Source of the DNA: Solidesulfovibrio sp.
Lineage (GTDB): Bacteria; Desulfobacterota; Desulfovibrionia; Desulfovibrionales; Desulfovibrionaceae
Direction: 5' to 3'
DNA length: 64,000 nt
Assembly: GCF_029978005.1 (NCBI RefSeq)
Contig: NZ_JARKOZ010000114.1
Span: 1 to 64,000 of the forward strand
In this document: piece after piece, positions 1 through 8,240 of the stretch
How positions within the stretch are numbered: the first letter of the stretch is position 1
Layout of the letters: each line of letters opens with the position of its first letter
Translations under genes and position numbers: made by a program
The notes under the pieces: generated by a model
Seen by the model: the letters and a program-made list of their open reading frames with translations, nothing else
Database searches by the model: none
What the model was told of the DNA's origin: nothing

Positions 1-756
1 CGCGGGGGGTGAGACGTAGGGGTCCTGGGCCTGGCCCACGTCGTGCACCACGAGCGTGTCGCCGCCCTGGGCCAGGGCCAGCTCCACGGAGTCGGCCAGG
101 CGCTTGCGGAGGTCGGGCTTGGCCACCAGGCGGACCACCACCAGCGCCAGGGTGTGGCGCTTGTTCTTGTCGAGTTCCGGCTTGGGGTCCAGGGCCTGGA
201 CCTCGCCGTTGATGCGCACGCGCGCGAAGCCCTGGGCCTTGAGCTTCTTGAGCTTGTCGGCCTGGGTGCCCTTCTGGTGCTCCACCAGGGGCGAGAGCAC
301 CAGGAAGCGCGAGCCTTCGGGCAGGCCCAGGATGTCGTCCACGATCTGGTCGGTGGTCTGGGCCGCGATGGGCAGGCCGCACTTGGGGCAGTGCGGGGTG
401 CCCAGGCGGGCGAAGAACACGCGCAGGAAGTCGTAGATCTCGGTCACTGTGCCAACTGTGGAGCGCGGGTTGCGCGTGGCGGACTGCTGCTCCAGGGAGA
501 TGGCCGGGGAGAGCCCCTCGATCTTGTCCACCTGCGGCTTGTCCATCTGCGGCAGGAATTGTCGGGCGTAGGCGGACAGCGATTCCACGTAGCGCCGCTG
601 CCCCTCGGCATAGACGATGTCGAAGGCCAGCGTGGACTTGCCCGATCCCGACGGGCCGCACACCACCACTAATTTGTCGCGGGGGATGTCCAAAGTGAGG
701 TTTTTCAGGTTATGCTGGCGCGCGCCTTCGATGCGGATACGGGGAGCCTCGGACAT
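1..756 (-). CDS. uvrA: UvrABC excision nuclease subunit A, N-terminal part (runs off the left edge)
   Basis: This is the damage-recognition ATPase of nucleotide excision repair. Only the first 252 codons are inside the window. The reverse strand starts MSEAPRIRIEGARQHNLKNL and reaches the first Walker A box GPSGSGKST at residues 34-42, then RYVESLSAYARQFLPQMDKP and a CPKCG pair; all of these are hallmarks of UvrA. The ATG at 754-756 has GGAGG five bases upstream. The gene is transcribed away from the U32-like gene at 1017, so the roughly 260 bp between them hold both promoters. I see no E. coli-type LexA box there. Identification is very secure. Confidence 0.97.
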   Translation of the reverse strand, partial: MSEAPRIRIEGARQHNLKNLTLDIPRDKLVVVCGPSGSGKSTLAFDIVYAEGQRRYVESLSAYARQFLPQMDKPQVDKIEGLSPAISLEQQSATRNPRSTVGTVTEIYDFLRVFFARLGTPHCPKCGLPIAAQTTDQIVDDILGLPEGSRFLVLSPLVEHQKGTQADKLKKLKAQGFARVRINGEVQALDPKPELDKNKRHTLALVVVRLVAKPDLRKRLADSVELALAQGGDTLVVHDVGQAQDPYVSPPA

Positions 757-942
757 GAACGCCTCCAAAAGCCGTCACGGCAAACCCGCAACATAAGGAT
801 GCAGGCGCAAAAGGCAAGGGCAGGGCGAAAATGTCGCCGGATCGACGTCCAGGGCGACATAGGCTGTGCGAAATCTCCCCCGGCCGCCTCCGGGGCGCGG
901 CAGGCCCGGGGAGCGTTCGCTTCGGGTCAGGGAAGACTTGCG

Positions 943-958
943 GTTAACAGCTGTTCAC
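943..958. promoter_or_regulatory. Near-perfect 16-bp palindrome between divergent promoters
   Basis: The sequence GTTAACAGCTGTTCAC is a palindrome except for one base pair. Its core AACAGCTGTT is perfect. It lies about 58 bp before the U32-like gene and about 190 bp before uvrA. The spacing suits an operator for the rightward gene. No cognate regulator can be named. Confidence 0.35.
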
Positions 959-1016
959 GTTACTGCGGACATGCCGCGTGCCCGGGCCGGGAGGCCGGCG
1001 CGGCAAGGAGCGGCCC

Positions 1017-2075
1017 ATGCGTTACGAGGTCCCGTTCGTGCCCGATGCGGCCTATGCCGCCTTTCTCGCCGACAGCGCCGACAAGGTCGAGGCGGTCTAT
1101 TTCCGCCTGGGGCCGGACACGCCCGACGCTCGGCTGCCCGGGGTGGGCGACGCCTCGCCCGACGCCCTGGCCGAGGGGCTGCGGGCCATGCCCGGCGTGC
1201 CCCGTCTGGGGCTTTTAAACGCCGCCTTCCACGCCCCGGAGGCGCTTTGCGGCGACGGCCTGCGCGATCTCATTTTACTGCTCGAAGGCTACCTGGCGGC
1301 CGATGCCCTCACGGGCATCGTCTACGCCGACCAGTACCTGCTCACGGCCTTGTCCGACGCCTCGCCCGAGGTGGCCGGGGCGCTTTTCGCCGTGCCGAGC
1401 ATCAACTTCCGCCTGGACCGGTTCGCCCGCCTCTCGGCCGTGCTCGAGGCCGTGGCCGACACGCGCTTCAAGTTTCCGGAGGCGGTCATCCTCGACAGGG
1501 ACATCAATCGCGACACCGCGCGCCTGGCCGCTCTGACAGGTCGGGCGCGCGAGGCGTTTCCGGGCCTTCGCTTCGGGCTCATGGCCAACGAAGGCTGCCT
1601 TTTCGCCTGCCCGTTCAAGACCGCCCACGACGCCCACATCGCCCTTTCGCGTCTGGCCTCCTGTCGCATGGGGCCGGACATGAACCGGGACCTGGGCTGC
1701 CTGCGGACGTTTTCCGCCCATCCCGGGAGGATGCTGTCCTCGCCCTTCGTGCGGCCCGAGGACGCGCGCCGCTACGAGGGGCTGGTCGATTTCCTCAAGG
1801 TGTGCGGCCGTACCCGGCCGGCAGGAGACCTCGCCACTATCGCGGCGGCCTATTTCGCGGGCGAGTACCACGGCAACCTGGCCTGGCTGCTGGACACCCA
1901 GGAAATTTTGTCCGGCCGGCTGGAGGTGCCAAACGACGACCTGCCGGCGGATTTCTTCGACCGCACCGACGGCTGCGGCCGCGACTGCCGGGCCTGCCGC
2001 TACTGCGGGGAGCTGGCCGCGCGGATCGTGCGCGAAAGGGAGATGGGGCTGCCGCGTTTTGCGGAGAACGGCTGA
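1017..2075 (+). CDS. U32-peptidase-like / UbiV-like Fe-S protein of unknown function
   Basis: The protein has 352 residues and no signal peptide. Its most telling features are an N-E-G-C-x3-C-P segment (C194, C198) followed by a histidine, and a C-terminal C-x3-C-x2-C-x2-C cluster (C320, C324, C327, C330). The asparagine-glutamate-cysteine-proline pattern resembles the Fe-S-binding region of peptidase U32 / UbiU-UbiV TIM-barrel proteins. I infer a cytoplasmic Fe-S protein and no specific reaction. The start is ATG 1017 with AAGGAG six bases upstream; an upstream in-frame ATG at 978 lacks such a site. It stands alone, divergent from uvrA. Confidence 0.6.
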   Translation: MRYEVPFVPDAAYAAFLADSADKVEAVYFRLGPDTPDARLPGVGDASPDALAEGLRAMPGVPRLGLLNAAFHAPEALCGDGLRDLILLLEGYLAADALTGIVYADQYLLTALSDASPEVAGALFAVPSINFRLDRFARLSAVLEAVADTRFKFPEAVILDRDINRDTARLAALTGRAREAFPGLRFGLMANEGCLFACPFKTAHDAHIALSRLASCRMGPDMNRDLGCLRTFSAHPGRMLSSPFVRPEDARRYEGLVDFLKVCGRTRPAGDLATIAAAYFAGEYHGNLAWLLDTQEILSGRLEVPNDDLPADFFDRTDGCGRDCRACRYCGELAARIVREREMGLPRFAENG

Positions 2076-2177
2076 GGCCGCCCGCCCCGGTCCCGCGACC
2101 TTCGGCGGCGGACTCCGGGGGCAGGGCGCGTCACTGACGCGATCGGCGAAACATGTCGGCGGGTTCGGGTCGCCGGC

Positions 2178-2339
2178 TCACAGCAGGGAGCGGCGGCAGA
2201 AGGCCTCGAAGTCCTCGTCGTCGTCGCAGGGCCGGGCCTCGTCGCCGCCCGCCGGGACCTTGACGGCCTCCTCGCGCCACACGCCTTCGCTCGACTCGAA
2301 AAAGCTGATGTATTCCAGTTGGATGCTCGGTGCGAACAT
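2178..2339 (-). CDS. Small acidic hypothetical protein (53 aa)
   Basis: A short reading frame begins MFAPSIQLEYISFFESSEGV and ends with an acidic stretch rich in Asp and Glu followed by FEAFCRRSLL. The ATG at 2337-2339 has a good GGGAGG ribosome-binding site, which is the main reason to accept it. It has no membrane segment and I recognise no family. It is convergent with the U32-like gene and divergent from the YihY gene. Confidence 0.5.
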   Translation of the reverse strand: MFAPSIQLEYISFFESSEGVWREEAVKVPAGGDEARPCDDDEDFEAFCRRSLL

Positions 2340-2598
2340 GGATCTTCCTCCCTGGTTTCCCGATGTCCCATGCAGGTTCCGTTCCATGGTAAGTCTTGCC
2401 GTGCGGCGCAGATGGCGGTAGCGATTTCGTTACAGTTATGAAATCAAAATTTCCCCCGATTCCCCTATCTCCATGGTCGCCGACCGGGGCCGGACGGTTG
2501 CGGCCGGTTCGGCCGGACGCGCCTTCTTCGCCGTATTTTCCCCGAGGAGAAGGGGGCGCGGGAGGACGCTTTTCCCCCGGGGCCGGGGAGGGGCGGGC

Positions 2599-3525
2599 GT
2601 GAGGCCCGGGAAGCGCCTGGCCGCCGGCGCGGGCCTCGGCGCGGTGGCCGGGGCGGCGCGCCGGGCGACGGCGGAATTCCTGCGCGCCGGCGGCACGGCC
2701 CAGGCCGCCGCGCTGGCCTTTTACGCCCTGCTGTCGTGCATTCCGCTTTTTTTCGTGATGCTCGCCGGATACGGCCTGGTCGCCGGGGAAACCTGGAGCG
2801 CCCAGGTGATGCTGCGCCGCCAGATGGCCGCGCTGGTCCCGTTCCTGGACGACGTGCTGGTGCTGCGCGCCCGTCGGCTGCTGTGGGCCTCGCCCGGCCT
2901 GGGCTGGGCCGGCCTGGCTTTCATTCTCTGGTCGTCGTGGCTGTTCGTGGGGGCGCTCGGCCGGGCTTTGGCCCTGCCCTGGCAGGAGCAGGGCGACGCG
3001 CCCCGGACGTGGCGGCGGCGGCTTTGGGCCGTGGCCAGGGGGCCGCTCGTGGGCGGGCTTTTCGTGGCGGCCATGGCCGCGGCCCTGTACTGCGCCCAGT
3101 TGCCGGCCCTGGAGCCGGCGGGCAGCCTGGCACGCCGTTGCGCCCCGGTCTGGGGCGCGGCCTGCCTGGCCGGGCTTTTTCTGGCCGTGTACCTGCTCTT
3201 TTTGCCCCGGCGGCCGTTTCGGCTCCTGTGCAGCCTGGCCGTCGGGCTGGCCGCCACGGCCTACGGCGTCAGCGCCGCCTTCAGCGCCCTGGTGGCCGGG
3301 CTGCCCCGCTACCATCTGGTCTACGGCCCGCTCAGCGGCGCGATCCTTTTTCTGCTCTGGCTCGACTACAACGCCTGGGTGCTCCTGTGGGGAGCCTGGT
3401 TCGTGCGCGCCTGGCCGGACCGCGGGCCGCCGGCGGGGGCGGGCCGCGTCGTGGCCGGACCGTGGCCGGCGTCGCGGCGACCCGGGCCTACGGCCTGGCG
3501 TAGCGCGCCGCCACGGAAATCGTGA
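2599..3525 (+). CDS. YihY/BrkB-family inner membrane protein
   Basis: This is a polytopic membrane protein of 308 residues. The pattern AAALAFYALLSCIPLFFVML near the N-terminus, several hydrophobic helices, and the late YGPLSGAILFLLWLDYNAWVLLWGA segment are typical of the YihY/BrkB family, which was once mislabelled ribonuclease BN. Its role is unknown. I chose the GTG at 2599 because GGGGAGGGG lies just upstream and because the more upstream residues are low-complexity arginine/glycine. Its last 38 bases overlap the end of queF on the other strand. The tail after about residue 275 is Pro/Arg-rich and may be poorly conserved. Confidence 0.8.
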   Translation: MRPGKRLAAGAGLGAVAGAARRATAEFLRAGGTAQAAALAFYALLSCIPLFFVMLAGYGLVAGETWSAQVMLRRQMAALVPFLDDVLVLRARRLLWASPGLGWAGLAFILWSSWLFVGALGRALALPWQEQGDAPRTWRRRLWAVARGPLVGGLFVAAMAAALYCAQLPALEPAGSLARRCAPVWGAACLAGLFLAVYLLFLPRRPFRLLCSLAVGLAATAYGVSAAFSALVAGLPRYHLVYGPLSGAILFLLWLDYNAWVLLWGAWFVRAWPDRGPPAGAGRVVAGPWPASRRPGPTAWRSAPPRKS

Positions 3526-3925
3526 TGCCGCCCCGAGCGGCGAAATCCCCCGTGACCTCCATCTCCAGCGGCTGGCAGGCGGCCACCAGGTCGTCCAGGA
3601 TGCGGTTGGTGAGCGTCTCCATGAACGTTCCCTCGTCGCGGTAGCTGAAAAGGTAGAGCTTGAGGGACTTCGATTCGATGCACCTCGCGCCCGGCACGTA
3701 GCGGATGGTGATGGTCCCGAAGTCGGGCTGGCCGGTCTTGGGGCAAAGGCTCGTGAACTCCCGGCTCTCGAAGGTCACGGCGTAGCGCCGGTCCGGGTAG
3801 GCGTTGGGAAAGGTCTCGAGCAGCCCGGGCGTCACCGTGGTGGGGTAGGCCGTGGCCCCTTGCCCCAGGGTCCTGAGGCCGCTGACGTCGTCCTTGTGCG
3901 CGTTGGAAGCCGGCGTGTCGGGCAT
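3488..3925 (-). CDS. queF: NADPH-dependent 7-cyano-7-deazaguanine (preQ0) reductase
   Basis: QueF reduces the nitrile of preQ0 to the aminomethyl group of preQ1 in queuosine synthesis. The 145-residue length fits the short, single-domain (type I) enzyme. The nucleophile C61 sits in SLCPKTGQPDFGTITIRY with the catalytic Asp at 68. The diagnostic E-S-K-S-L-K-L-Y motif is at 84-91. The start ATG at 3925 has AAGGAG upstream. It is divergent from queD-queE-queC, so the whole branch from 6-carboxytetrahydropterin to preQ1 is encoded within about 2.3 kb. I see no preQ1 riboswitch in the 121-bp gap; the gap does contain a 9-bp GC hairpin at 3992-4020. Confidence 0.95.
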   Translation of the reverse strand: MPDTPASNAHKDDVSGLRTLGQGATAYPTTVTPGLLETFPNAYPDRRYAVTFESREFTSLCPKTGQPDFGTITIRYVPGARCIESKSLKLYLFSYRDEGTFMETLTNRILDDLVAACQPLEMEVTGDFAARGGITISVAARYARP

Positions 3926-4046
3926 GGAGGTTCTCCTTGACGGCCGCGCGGGGCCGTGATTGTCTTTTCGCCCCTCGGCGCGCGGCCGGGGCGGGCGGCT
4001 TTCCTTACGACAGCCGCCCGGGATGTTCAACGACGCGGAGGGCCCC

Positions 4047-4421
4047 ATGGCCGCGACCTATTCCATCACCGTCTCCGGCGGCTTCAGCGCCGCCCACCGG
4101 CTGCCCGGCCATCCCGGGCCCTGCGCCGCCATGCACGGGCACAATTTCGAGGTCACGGCCGAGCTTTGCGCCGAGACGCTTCGGGACGGCATGGTGGCCG
4201 ACTTCATGGACGTGCGCGCCGCGCTCGACGCCTGTTTCGCGCGGCTGGACCACGCCTGCCTCAACGACGTGCCGGAGCTTTCGCCGCCCACGGCCGAGGT
4301 CGTGGCGGCCTGGATCTACGGCCGGCTGCGCGAGCGCCTGGAGGACGGCCGGGTGCGTGTGGCCAGGGTGACCGTGGTCGAGAGCAAGGGCCTGGCCGCG
4401 AGCTACGCGGAAACGCCGTGA
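4047..4421 (+). CDS. queD: 6-carboxytetrahydropterin synthase
   Basis: QueD makes 6-carboxy-tetrahydropterin from dihydroneopterin triphosphate. The zinc ligands are visible as H17 (FSAAHRL) and H30/H32 (MHGHNFEV), with the catalytic C26 four residues before H30. The protein is 124 residues long, a usual size. The ATG at 4047 follows GGAGGG with suitable spacing; an upstream ATG at 4023 has no such site. It overlaps queE by four bases (GTGA), so translational coupling is likely. Confidence 0.94.
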   Translation: MAATYSITVSGGFSAAHRLPGHPGPCAAMHGHNFEVTAELCAETLRDGMVADFMDVRAALDACFARLDHACLNDVPELSPPTAEVVAAWIYGRLRERLEDGRVRVARVTVVESKGLAASYAETP

Positions 4422-5053
4422 GCCTGCGCGTCCACGAGATCTTCGCCAGCATCCAGGGCGAATCGAGCTTCGCCGGCTGGCCCTGCGCCTTCCTGCGCCT
4501 GTCGGGCTGCAACCTGTCCTGCGCCTGGTGCGACACGCGCCACGCCCTGGAGTCGTACGCGGAAATGTCCGTGGCCGCAGCCCGGGAGGCGCTTGTCGCC
4601 TTCGGCCTGCCCCTGGTCGAACTCACCGGCGGCGAGCCGCTCCTTGCGCCGGAAATCCCGGTCTTGGCCGCCTCCCTGGCCGACGCCGGGCTCACGGTCC
4701 TGGTCGAGACCAACGGCAGCCGCGACATCTCCGTCCTCGACCCCCGGGTCGTGGCCGTGCTCGACGTCAAATGCCCGGGCAGCGCCATGGAGCAGGAGAA
4801 CGACTACGGCAACCTGGACCGGCTGCGTCCCCGCGACGAGGTCAAGTTCGTGCTGGCCGGGCGCGAGGACTACCTGTTCGCCCGGGACGTCGCCCGCCAC
4901 GTCTGGGGAAGCCGCACGGTCCATTTCTCGCCCGTGTCCGGAGCCCTGGACGCGGCCGATCTGGCCGCCTGGATGGTGGCGGACAAGGTCCGGGCCAGGC
5001 TTTCCTTGCAGCTGCACAAATATATCTGGAGCCCCGACGCCCGGGGCGTGTGA
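4418..5053 (+). CDS. queE: 7-carboxy-7-deazaguanine synthase (radical SAM)
   Basis: QueE rearranges 6-carboxytetrahydropterin to 7-carboxy-7-deazaguanine with an S-adenosylmethionine-bound 4Fe-4S cluster. The cluster motif is C31-x3-C35-x2-C38 in [11 protein letters not shown]. The N-terminal IFASIQGE and the GGEPLL segment match the family. The protein has 211 residues. It starts at GTG 4418, overlapping the queD stop. queC follows after a 56-bp gap with its own ribosome-binding site. Confidence 0.95.
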   Translation: MSLRVHEIFASIQGESSFAGWPCAFLRLSGCNLSCAWCDTRHALESYAEMSVAAAREALVAFGLPLVELTGGEPLLAPEIPVLAASLADAGLTVLVETNGSRDISVLDPRVVAVLDVKCPGSAMEQENDYGNLDRLRPRDEVKFVLAGREDYLFARDVARHVWGSRTVHFSPVSGALDAADLAAWMVADKVRARLSLQLHKYIWSPDARGV

Positions 5054-5109
5054 GCTCCGGGGGGCTTGGACGGCCGTTTTTTGCACGTGAAACGAAAGGA
5101 GGAGAGGTC

Positions 5110-5811
5110 ATGACCGCGCAGCCGAAAAAGGCGGTGGTGCTTTTTTCCGGGGGCCTCGATTCCACGACCTGCTTGGCCGTGGCCAAGAGCGAGGGCTTCG
5201 CGCTCTGCGCCTTGAGCTTCGAATACGGCCAGCGCCACAGGGTCGAGATCGAGGCGGCCCGGCGCGTGGCCGGGGTCATGGGCGTGTTCTCCCATCTCGT
5301 CTTGCCCCTGCCCCTGGGGCGCATCGGCGGCTCGGCGCTGACGGCCGACATCGCCGTGCCGAAAGACCGCGACCCGGCGGCCATGGAGGCCGACATCCCG
5401 GTCACCTACGTGCCGGCGCGCAACACCATCTTCCTGTCCATGGCCCTGGGCTGGGCCGAGGTGCTCGGCGCCCAGGACATCTTCATCGGCGTCAACGCCC
5501 TGGACTATTCCGGCTATCCCGACTGCCGGCCCGAGTTCGTGCGCGCCTTCGAGGCCATGGCCAACCTGGCCGTCAAGGAGGCGGTGGAAGGCCGGCTGCG
5601 CATCACCATCCACACGCCGCTCCTGACGCTCACAAAGGCCGACATCGTGCGCCTGGGCACGCGCCTGGGCGTGGACTACGGCCTGACCCACTCCTGCTAC
5701 GACCCCAGCCCCGAAGGCCTGGCCTGCGGCCGCTGCGACAGCTGTCTGCTGCGCAAAAAAGGCTTCGAGGAAGCCGGCCTGCCCGACCCGACCCGCTACG
5801 TTTCAGTGTGA
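5110..5811 (+). CDS. queC: 7-cyano-7-deazaguanine synthase
   Basis: QueC converts carboxydeazaguanine to preQ0 using ATP and ammonia. The PP-loop SGGLDS is at residues 13-18. The zinc-binding cysteines are C196, C206, C209 and C212 in the THSCYDP / CGRCDSC region. The protein is 233 residues long, as expected. The ATG at 5110 follows AAAGGAGGAG. It ends the que operon. The next sequence is a hairpin repeat (5833-5857) that may stop transcription. Confidence 0.96.
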   Translation: MTAQPKKAVVLFSGGLDSTTCLAVAKSEGFALCALSFEYGQRHRVEIEAARRVAGVMGVFSHLVLPLPLGRIGGSALTADIAVPKDRDPAAMEADIPVTYVPARNTIFLSMALGWAEVLGAQDIFIGVNALDYSGYPDCRPEFVRAFEAMANLAVKEAVEGRLRITIHTPLLTLTKADIVRLGTRLGVDYGLTHSCYDPSPEGLACGRCDSCLLRKKGFEEAGLPDPTRYVSV

Positions 5812-5819
5812 GGAGGGGA

Positions 5820-5866
5820 AAGCCTCCGGCGGCCAGGAGGGGCGGGGCCCCTCCTGGACCTCCCTT
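5820..5866. repeat. Dispersed intergenic hairpin repeat, family 1 (copy A)
   Basis: AGCCTCCGGCGGCC is followed by a hairpin with 11-bp arms (5833-5843 and 5847-5857) and then ACCTCCC. The same layout, in the opposite orientation, occurs at 49715-49752 and 30876-30931. It lies just after queC. Confidence 0.7.
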
Positions 5867-6027
5867 TATGATGAAGATGGGGGTGTCGGAGCATGCCCCC
5901 AGGCTCGAAAAGAAGCAGGGGAAGCGGCTTCTCTTCCTGACGCTGCCGCTCCGGCTCCCCGCGCACTGTCGCATTCCGCATGTGGAAATACTGCGGCAGG
6001 CTGACGCAGCAGCGAACGGGGCTCGCT

Positions 6028-6342
6028 TCATGGCCTGCACTGCCCCGCTTCGCATTGTCCTGCCGCCTCCGGTCTCTCCGCCGAGGCCATGCCGCTTTCC
6101 CCTGCCTCCGGGCGGAGGCCCGTATGGGGGAGCCTCTGGCAGCGAAGGGTGGCATCGGCGGCGATGGCGAGGCAAAGCGCCTGCCTTTCACTCCCGGGAG
6201 TCCCCTCGTTCGCGCCGGAGTCGCCGATGGAGGCCATGAGCAACACCGCGGCCAGCAACATGATTCCGAAAAGCCATGCCCGCACGGTGGGTGGGATTTT
6301 TCGGAAGAAGAACTGCCTGTTTCGCTCCTGCCGAAGATGCAT
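6028..6342 (-). CDS. Possible small single-pass membrane protein (104 aa)
   Basis: The N-terminal part is basic and is followed by one hydrophobic helix at about residues 23-41 (WLFGIMLLAAVLLMASIG). The ATG at 6340-6342 has a strong AAGGAG site, which supports expression. The second half reads through GC-rich sequence with no recognisable pattern and may be a degenerate tail. It lies 96 bp downstream of the DUF3313-like lipoprotein on the same strand, so the two may be co-transcribed. I recognise no family. Confidence 0.4.
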   Translation of the reverse strand: MHLRQERNRQFFFRKIPPTVRAWLFGIMLLAAVLLMASIGDSGANEGTPGSERQALCLAIAADATLRCQRLPHTGLRPEAGESGMASAERPEAAGQCEAGQCRP

Positions 6343-6438
6343 GGTCTGTCTCCTTTGCCGGTACGGCTCGTGTCCCGGGTCGTAGGCTGTAAGCTCGCGT
6401 CGTTGCCTTCAAAGGGAAGAGACGCGGCTCGTCGTGGA

Positions 6439-7101
6439 TTATTGCAGCTGCTTGACGAGTTTCTCTGAGCCTTTCTCGATGCCCACCTTCGCGGCGGTCA
6501 AAGAACCGAAGCTTGCGCCGATATTCATGGAATTGGGGTATTGTTTCGCGATGTACGCGCAGAGGATCTGCGATGTCGAAGCGTCGTAAACCTCGACGAC
6601 ATAGAGTACGGAGCCGGTGAAGGTGCCCTCGCCTCCACGGATGCTTTGTACTCCGTTGTACAAACCGCCGGAGAGGTCCAGACGTGAGAAAGTCGACAGA
6701 ACCGGCGTCGTTGTGGCGGCGCCAGTCAACGTCAGTTTCAGCAATAACGTATTCGGGCCTGGACTGGTTGTGATACGGAACCGTGAAGACAGTTTTTCTG
6801 CGAATTGGGCATACATGTAGGCGGCGAGGGAAGCCTTGTCCTCTTCCGTTATGGTTCCAAACTGATTGTCTGGTCCTTTGTAAATTGATACTGGGTCTAT
6901 TATTATCTTATCATACGTCTTGAGGTTTGTGTGGGATGAATAACTGTACGGGATATTCATGGCTTCGTCGCTCTGATCCTGTCGAAGATACGAAGAGGAA
7001 GGTAGATCCTTATACATGACGGGTTTGGGGCTTCCGCAACCAAAAAGCACCACAAGAATTGCGATTGCCGTTGCTTGTCGCATGCGGTTCAGTCTGAGCA
7101 T
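6439..7101 (-). CDS. DUF3313-like outer-membrane lipoprotein
   Basis: The 220-residue protein has a lipoprotein signal: an arginine-rich start, a hydrophobic stretch and a lipobox LFGC with Cys22. The mature part begins GSPKPVMYKDLPSSSYL, resembling the DUF3313 family (envelope lipoproteins of unknown role). The ATG at 7101 was chosen because GGAG lies six bases upstream; further upstream starts would bury the signal peptide. Base composition is clearly lower in GC than the surroundings, which suggests acquisition. Its promoter region carries an operator (7183-7200) identical in its arms to the one before the adjacent TetR gene. Confidence 0.65.
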   Translation of the reverse strand: MLRLNRMRQATAIAILVVLFGCGSPKPVMYKDLPSSSYLRQDQSDEAMNIPYSYSSHTNLKTYDKIIIDPVSIYKGPDNQFGTITEEDKASLAAYMYAQFAEKLSSRFRITTSPGPNTLLLKLTLTGAATTTPVLSTFSRLDLSGGLYNGVQSIRGGEGTFTGSVLYVVEVYDASTSQILCAYIAKQYPNSMNIGASFGSLTAAKVGIEKGSEKLVKQLQ

Positions 7102-7182
7102 TTGCATCTCCGTTTGGGTTGATGATTCGGGCGTCTTCGCCTCTTCCATCCTCTCGAGATGGGCGGCGTCGTTTTCACTTAT

Positions 7183-7200
7183 TGTCACCAATCGGTGACA
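7183..7200. promoter_or_regulatory. TetR operator TGTCAC-N6-GTGACA before the lipoprotein gene
   Basis: This is a perfect inverted repeat with 6-bp arms and a 6-bp spacer. On the minus strand it sits between a -35-like TTGGAC (7210-7205) and a -10-like GACAAT (7186-7181), where a bound repressor would block polymerase. The same arms and spacing recur at 7880-7897. Confidence 0.75.
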
Positions 7201-7221
7201 TATGGTCCAAAAAAAAGCCTC

Positions 7222-7869
7222 CTATCCCGGGTGCGGGAGTGCGCTCCGAATGATGTGGGCCAGCATGGCTTCAAGACGCGCCCAGGTCTGCGCGTCGTCC
7301 AGGGGCAGGCCGGCGAAGTGCGTTTCCGAACGGGCCCGGACGCCCAGGTGGTTGATGATTCCGCCAAGGATGGCGAAGAGGGCTTGCATGTCCAGGCCGG
7401 ACGCGGCGGCCTCGTCCGGCTGCAGCAGATCCAGCAGGCGCTTGCCGACGGATTCCCGGACCGAATCGATGGCGTCGGTCAATTCGTTGTGCACCATGAA
7501 CCGCCACGCCAGGATTTCCTGCGTCAGAGGCCGGCCGCGCAGGGCCCGCAGATAGTTGTGGACGCCGATCACCAGGCGTTCGGGATACGGCAGGGCCAGG
7601 AACGCCTCGATGTCGCCGCCGGCCAATTCCCGGGCATCGGGCCAGAAATCGCCGCTGTTGGCAAAGGCTGTCACAAGCCCGGGCAACCCGCCAAAATAGC
7701 GGTAGATGAGAACCTTGTCGACGCCGGCTTCCCGGGCCACGACATTGACTTTGACGGCCTGGAATCCCTGCCGGGCCAGCACACGCCCCACGGCCTCGAT
7801 CAAGAGGCGCATGGTGGCCTCTCGATCACGTGGCCGCTCGGCCGCAACTGCTCGTTTGACGTGCTCCAT
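7222..7869 (-). CDS. TetR-family transcriptional repressor
   Basis: The 215-residue protein has the TetR DNA-binding domain at its N-terminus: AVGRVLARQGF, then the helix-turn-helix VVAREAGVDKVLIYRYFGG at about residues 43-63. The C-terminal ligand domain is not conserved enough to predict an inducer. The start is uncertain. ATG 7869 lies about seven bases after a possible -10 and would give a nearly leaderless mRNA; ATG 7878 overlaps the operator edge, and neither has a Shine-Dalgarno site. Matching operators before this gene and before the downstream lipoprotein indicate autoregulation plus control of that gene. Confidence 0.88.
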   Translation of the reverse strand: MEHVKRAVAAERPRDREATMRLLIEAVGRVLARQGFQAVKVNVVAREAGVDKVLIYRYFGGLPGLVTAFANSGDFWPDARELAGGDIEAFLALPYPERLVIGVHNYLRALRGRPLTQEILAWRFMVHNELTDAIDSVRESVGKRLLDLLQPDEAAASGLDMQALFAILGGIINHLGVRARSETHFAGLPLDDAQTWARLEAMLAHIIRSALPHPG

Positions 7870-7879
7870 GGCCGGCATA

Positions 7880-7897
7880 TGTCACTTGTCGGTGACA
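7880..7897. promoter_or_regulatory. TetR operator TGTCAC-N6-GTGACA in the regulator's own promoter
   Basis: This is the same perfect inverted repeat as at 7183-7200. It lies directly downstream of a consensus -35 TTGACA on the minus strand (7904-7899), filling the space up to a weak -10 (CATATG, 7881-7876). This is the expected layout for autorepression. The flanking bases ATATGTCAC are also shared by the two copies. Confidence 0.78.
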
Positions 7898-8005
7898 TTG
7901 TCAAATAAAAAAAGCCTGGCCTGTTCGCTCGCCTGTGGTGTGCATTGTCTGTTATTTTAGATAGTTGTGTTAAAGAGCCGTCGGTGGGGCTCGATCCTGC
8001 CTCAA

Positions 8006-8042
8006 GAAAAAAGCTGGACGCCTGTGTACAGGCGTCCAGCTT
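8006..8042 (-). terminator. Rho-independent terminator (minus strand)
   Basis: Perfect 14-bp arms at 8011-8024 and 8029-8042 flank a 4-base loop. On the minus strand the stem is followed by a run of T (A run at 8007-8012 on the plus strand). It lies about 200 bp past the stop of the saccharopine-dehydrogenase-like gene and would end its transcript. The rest of the 7898-8240 gap shows no gene. Confidence 0.8.
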
Positions 8043-8240
8043 CCTTCAATTCTCTCGTCGCGAAATCCGGGGCGTATCTTGATGCCGGCCCGTCCAGGAC
8101 CGCTTCGCTTTTGGAGTTTTCGTTTGTTGCCGCGCTGCGGCAGGTGAACACGCGCAGCGAGCTTGCGGGGAAGCGGCGTGACGTCGGGCTGGCGTTTACC
8201 GGATGCCCGGGGCGCGTTGCGCCAGGGTGCGTTTGCCCGG

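Noticed and set aside
757-1016. LexA (SOS) box before uvrA
   Set aside because: No CTG-N10-CAG-type site near the start; the 943-958 palindrome is nearer the other gene and does not match.
3926-4046. preQ1 riboswitch between queF and queD
   Set aside because: Only a plain GC hairpin is present; the short A-rich pseudoknot tail of preQ1 aptamers is missing.
4528-5109. N-terminal extension of queC into the queE gene
   Set aside because: The upstream codons are an out-of-frame reading of queE; ATG 5110 has an ideal ribosome-binding site and gives the family length.
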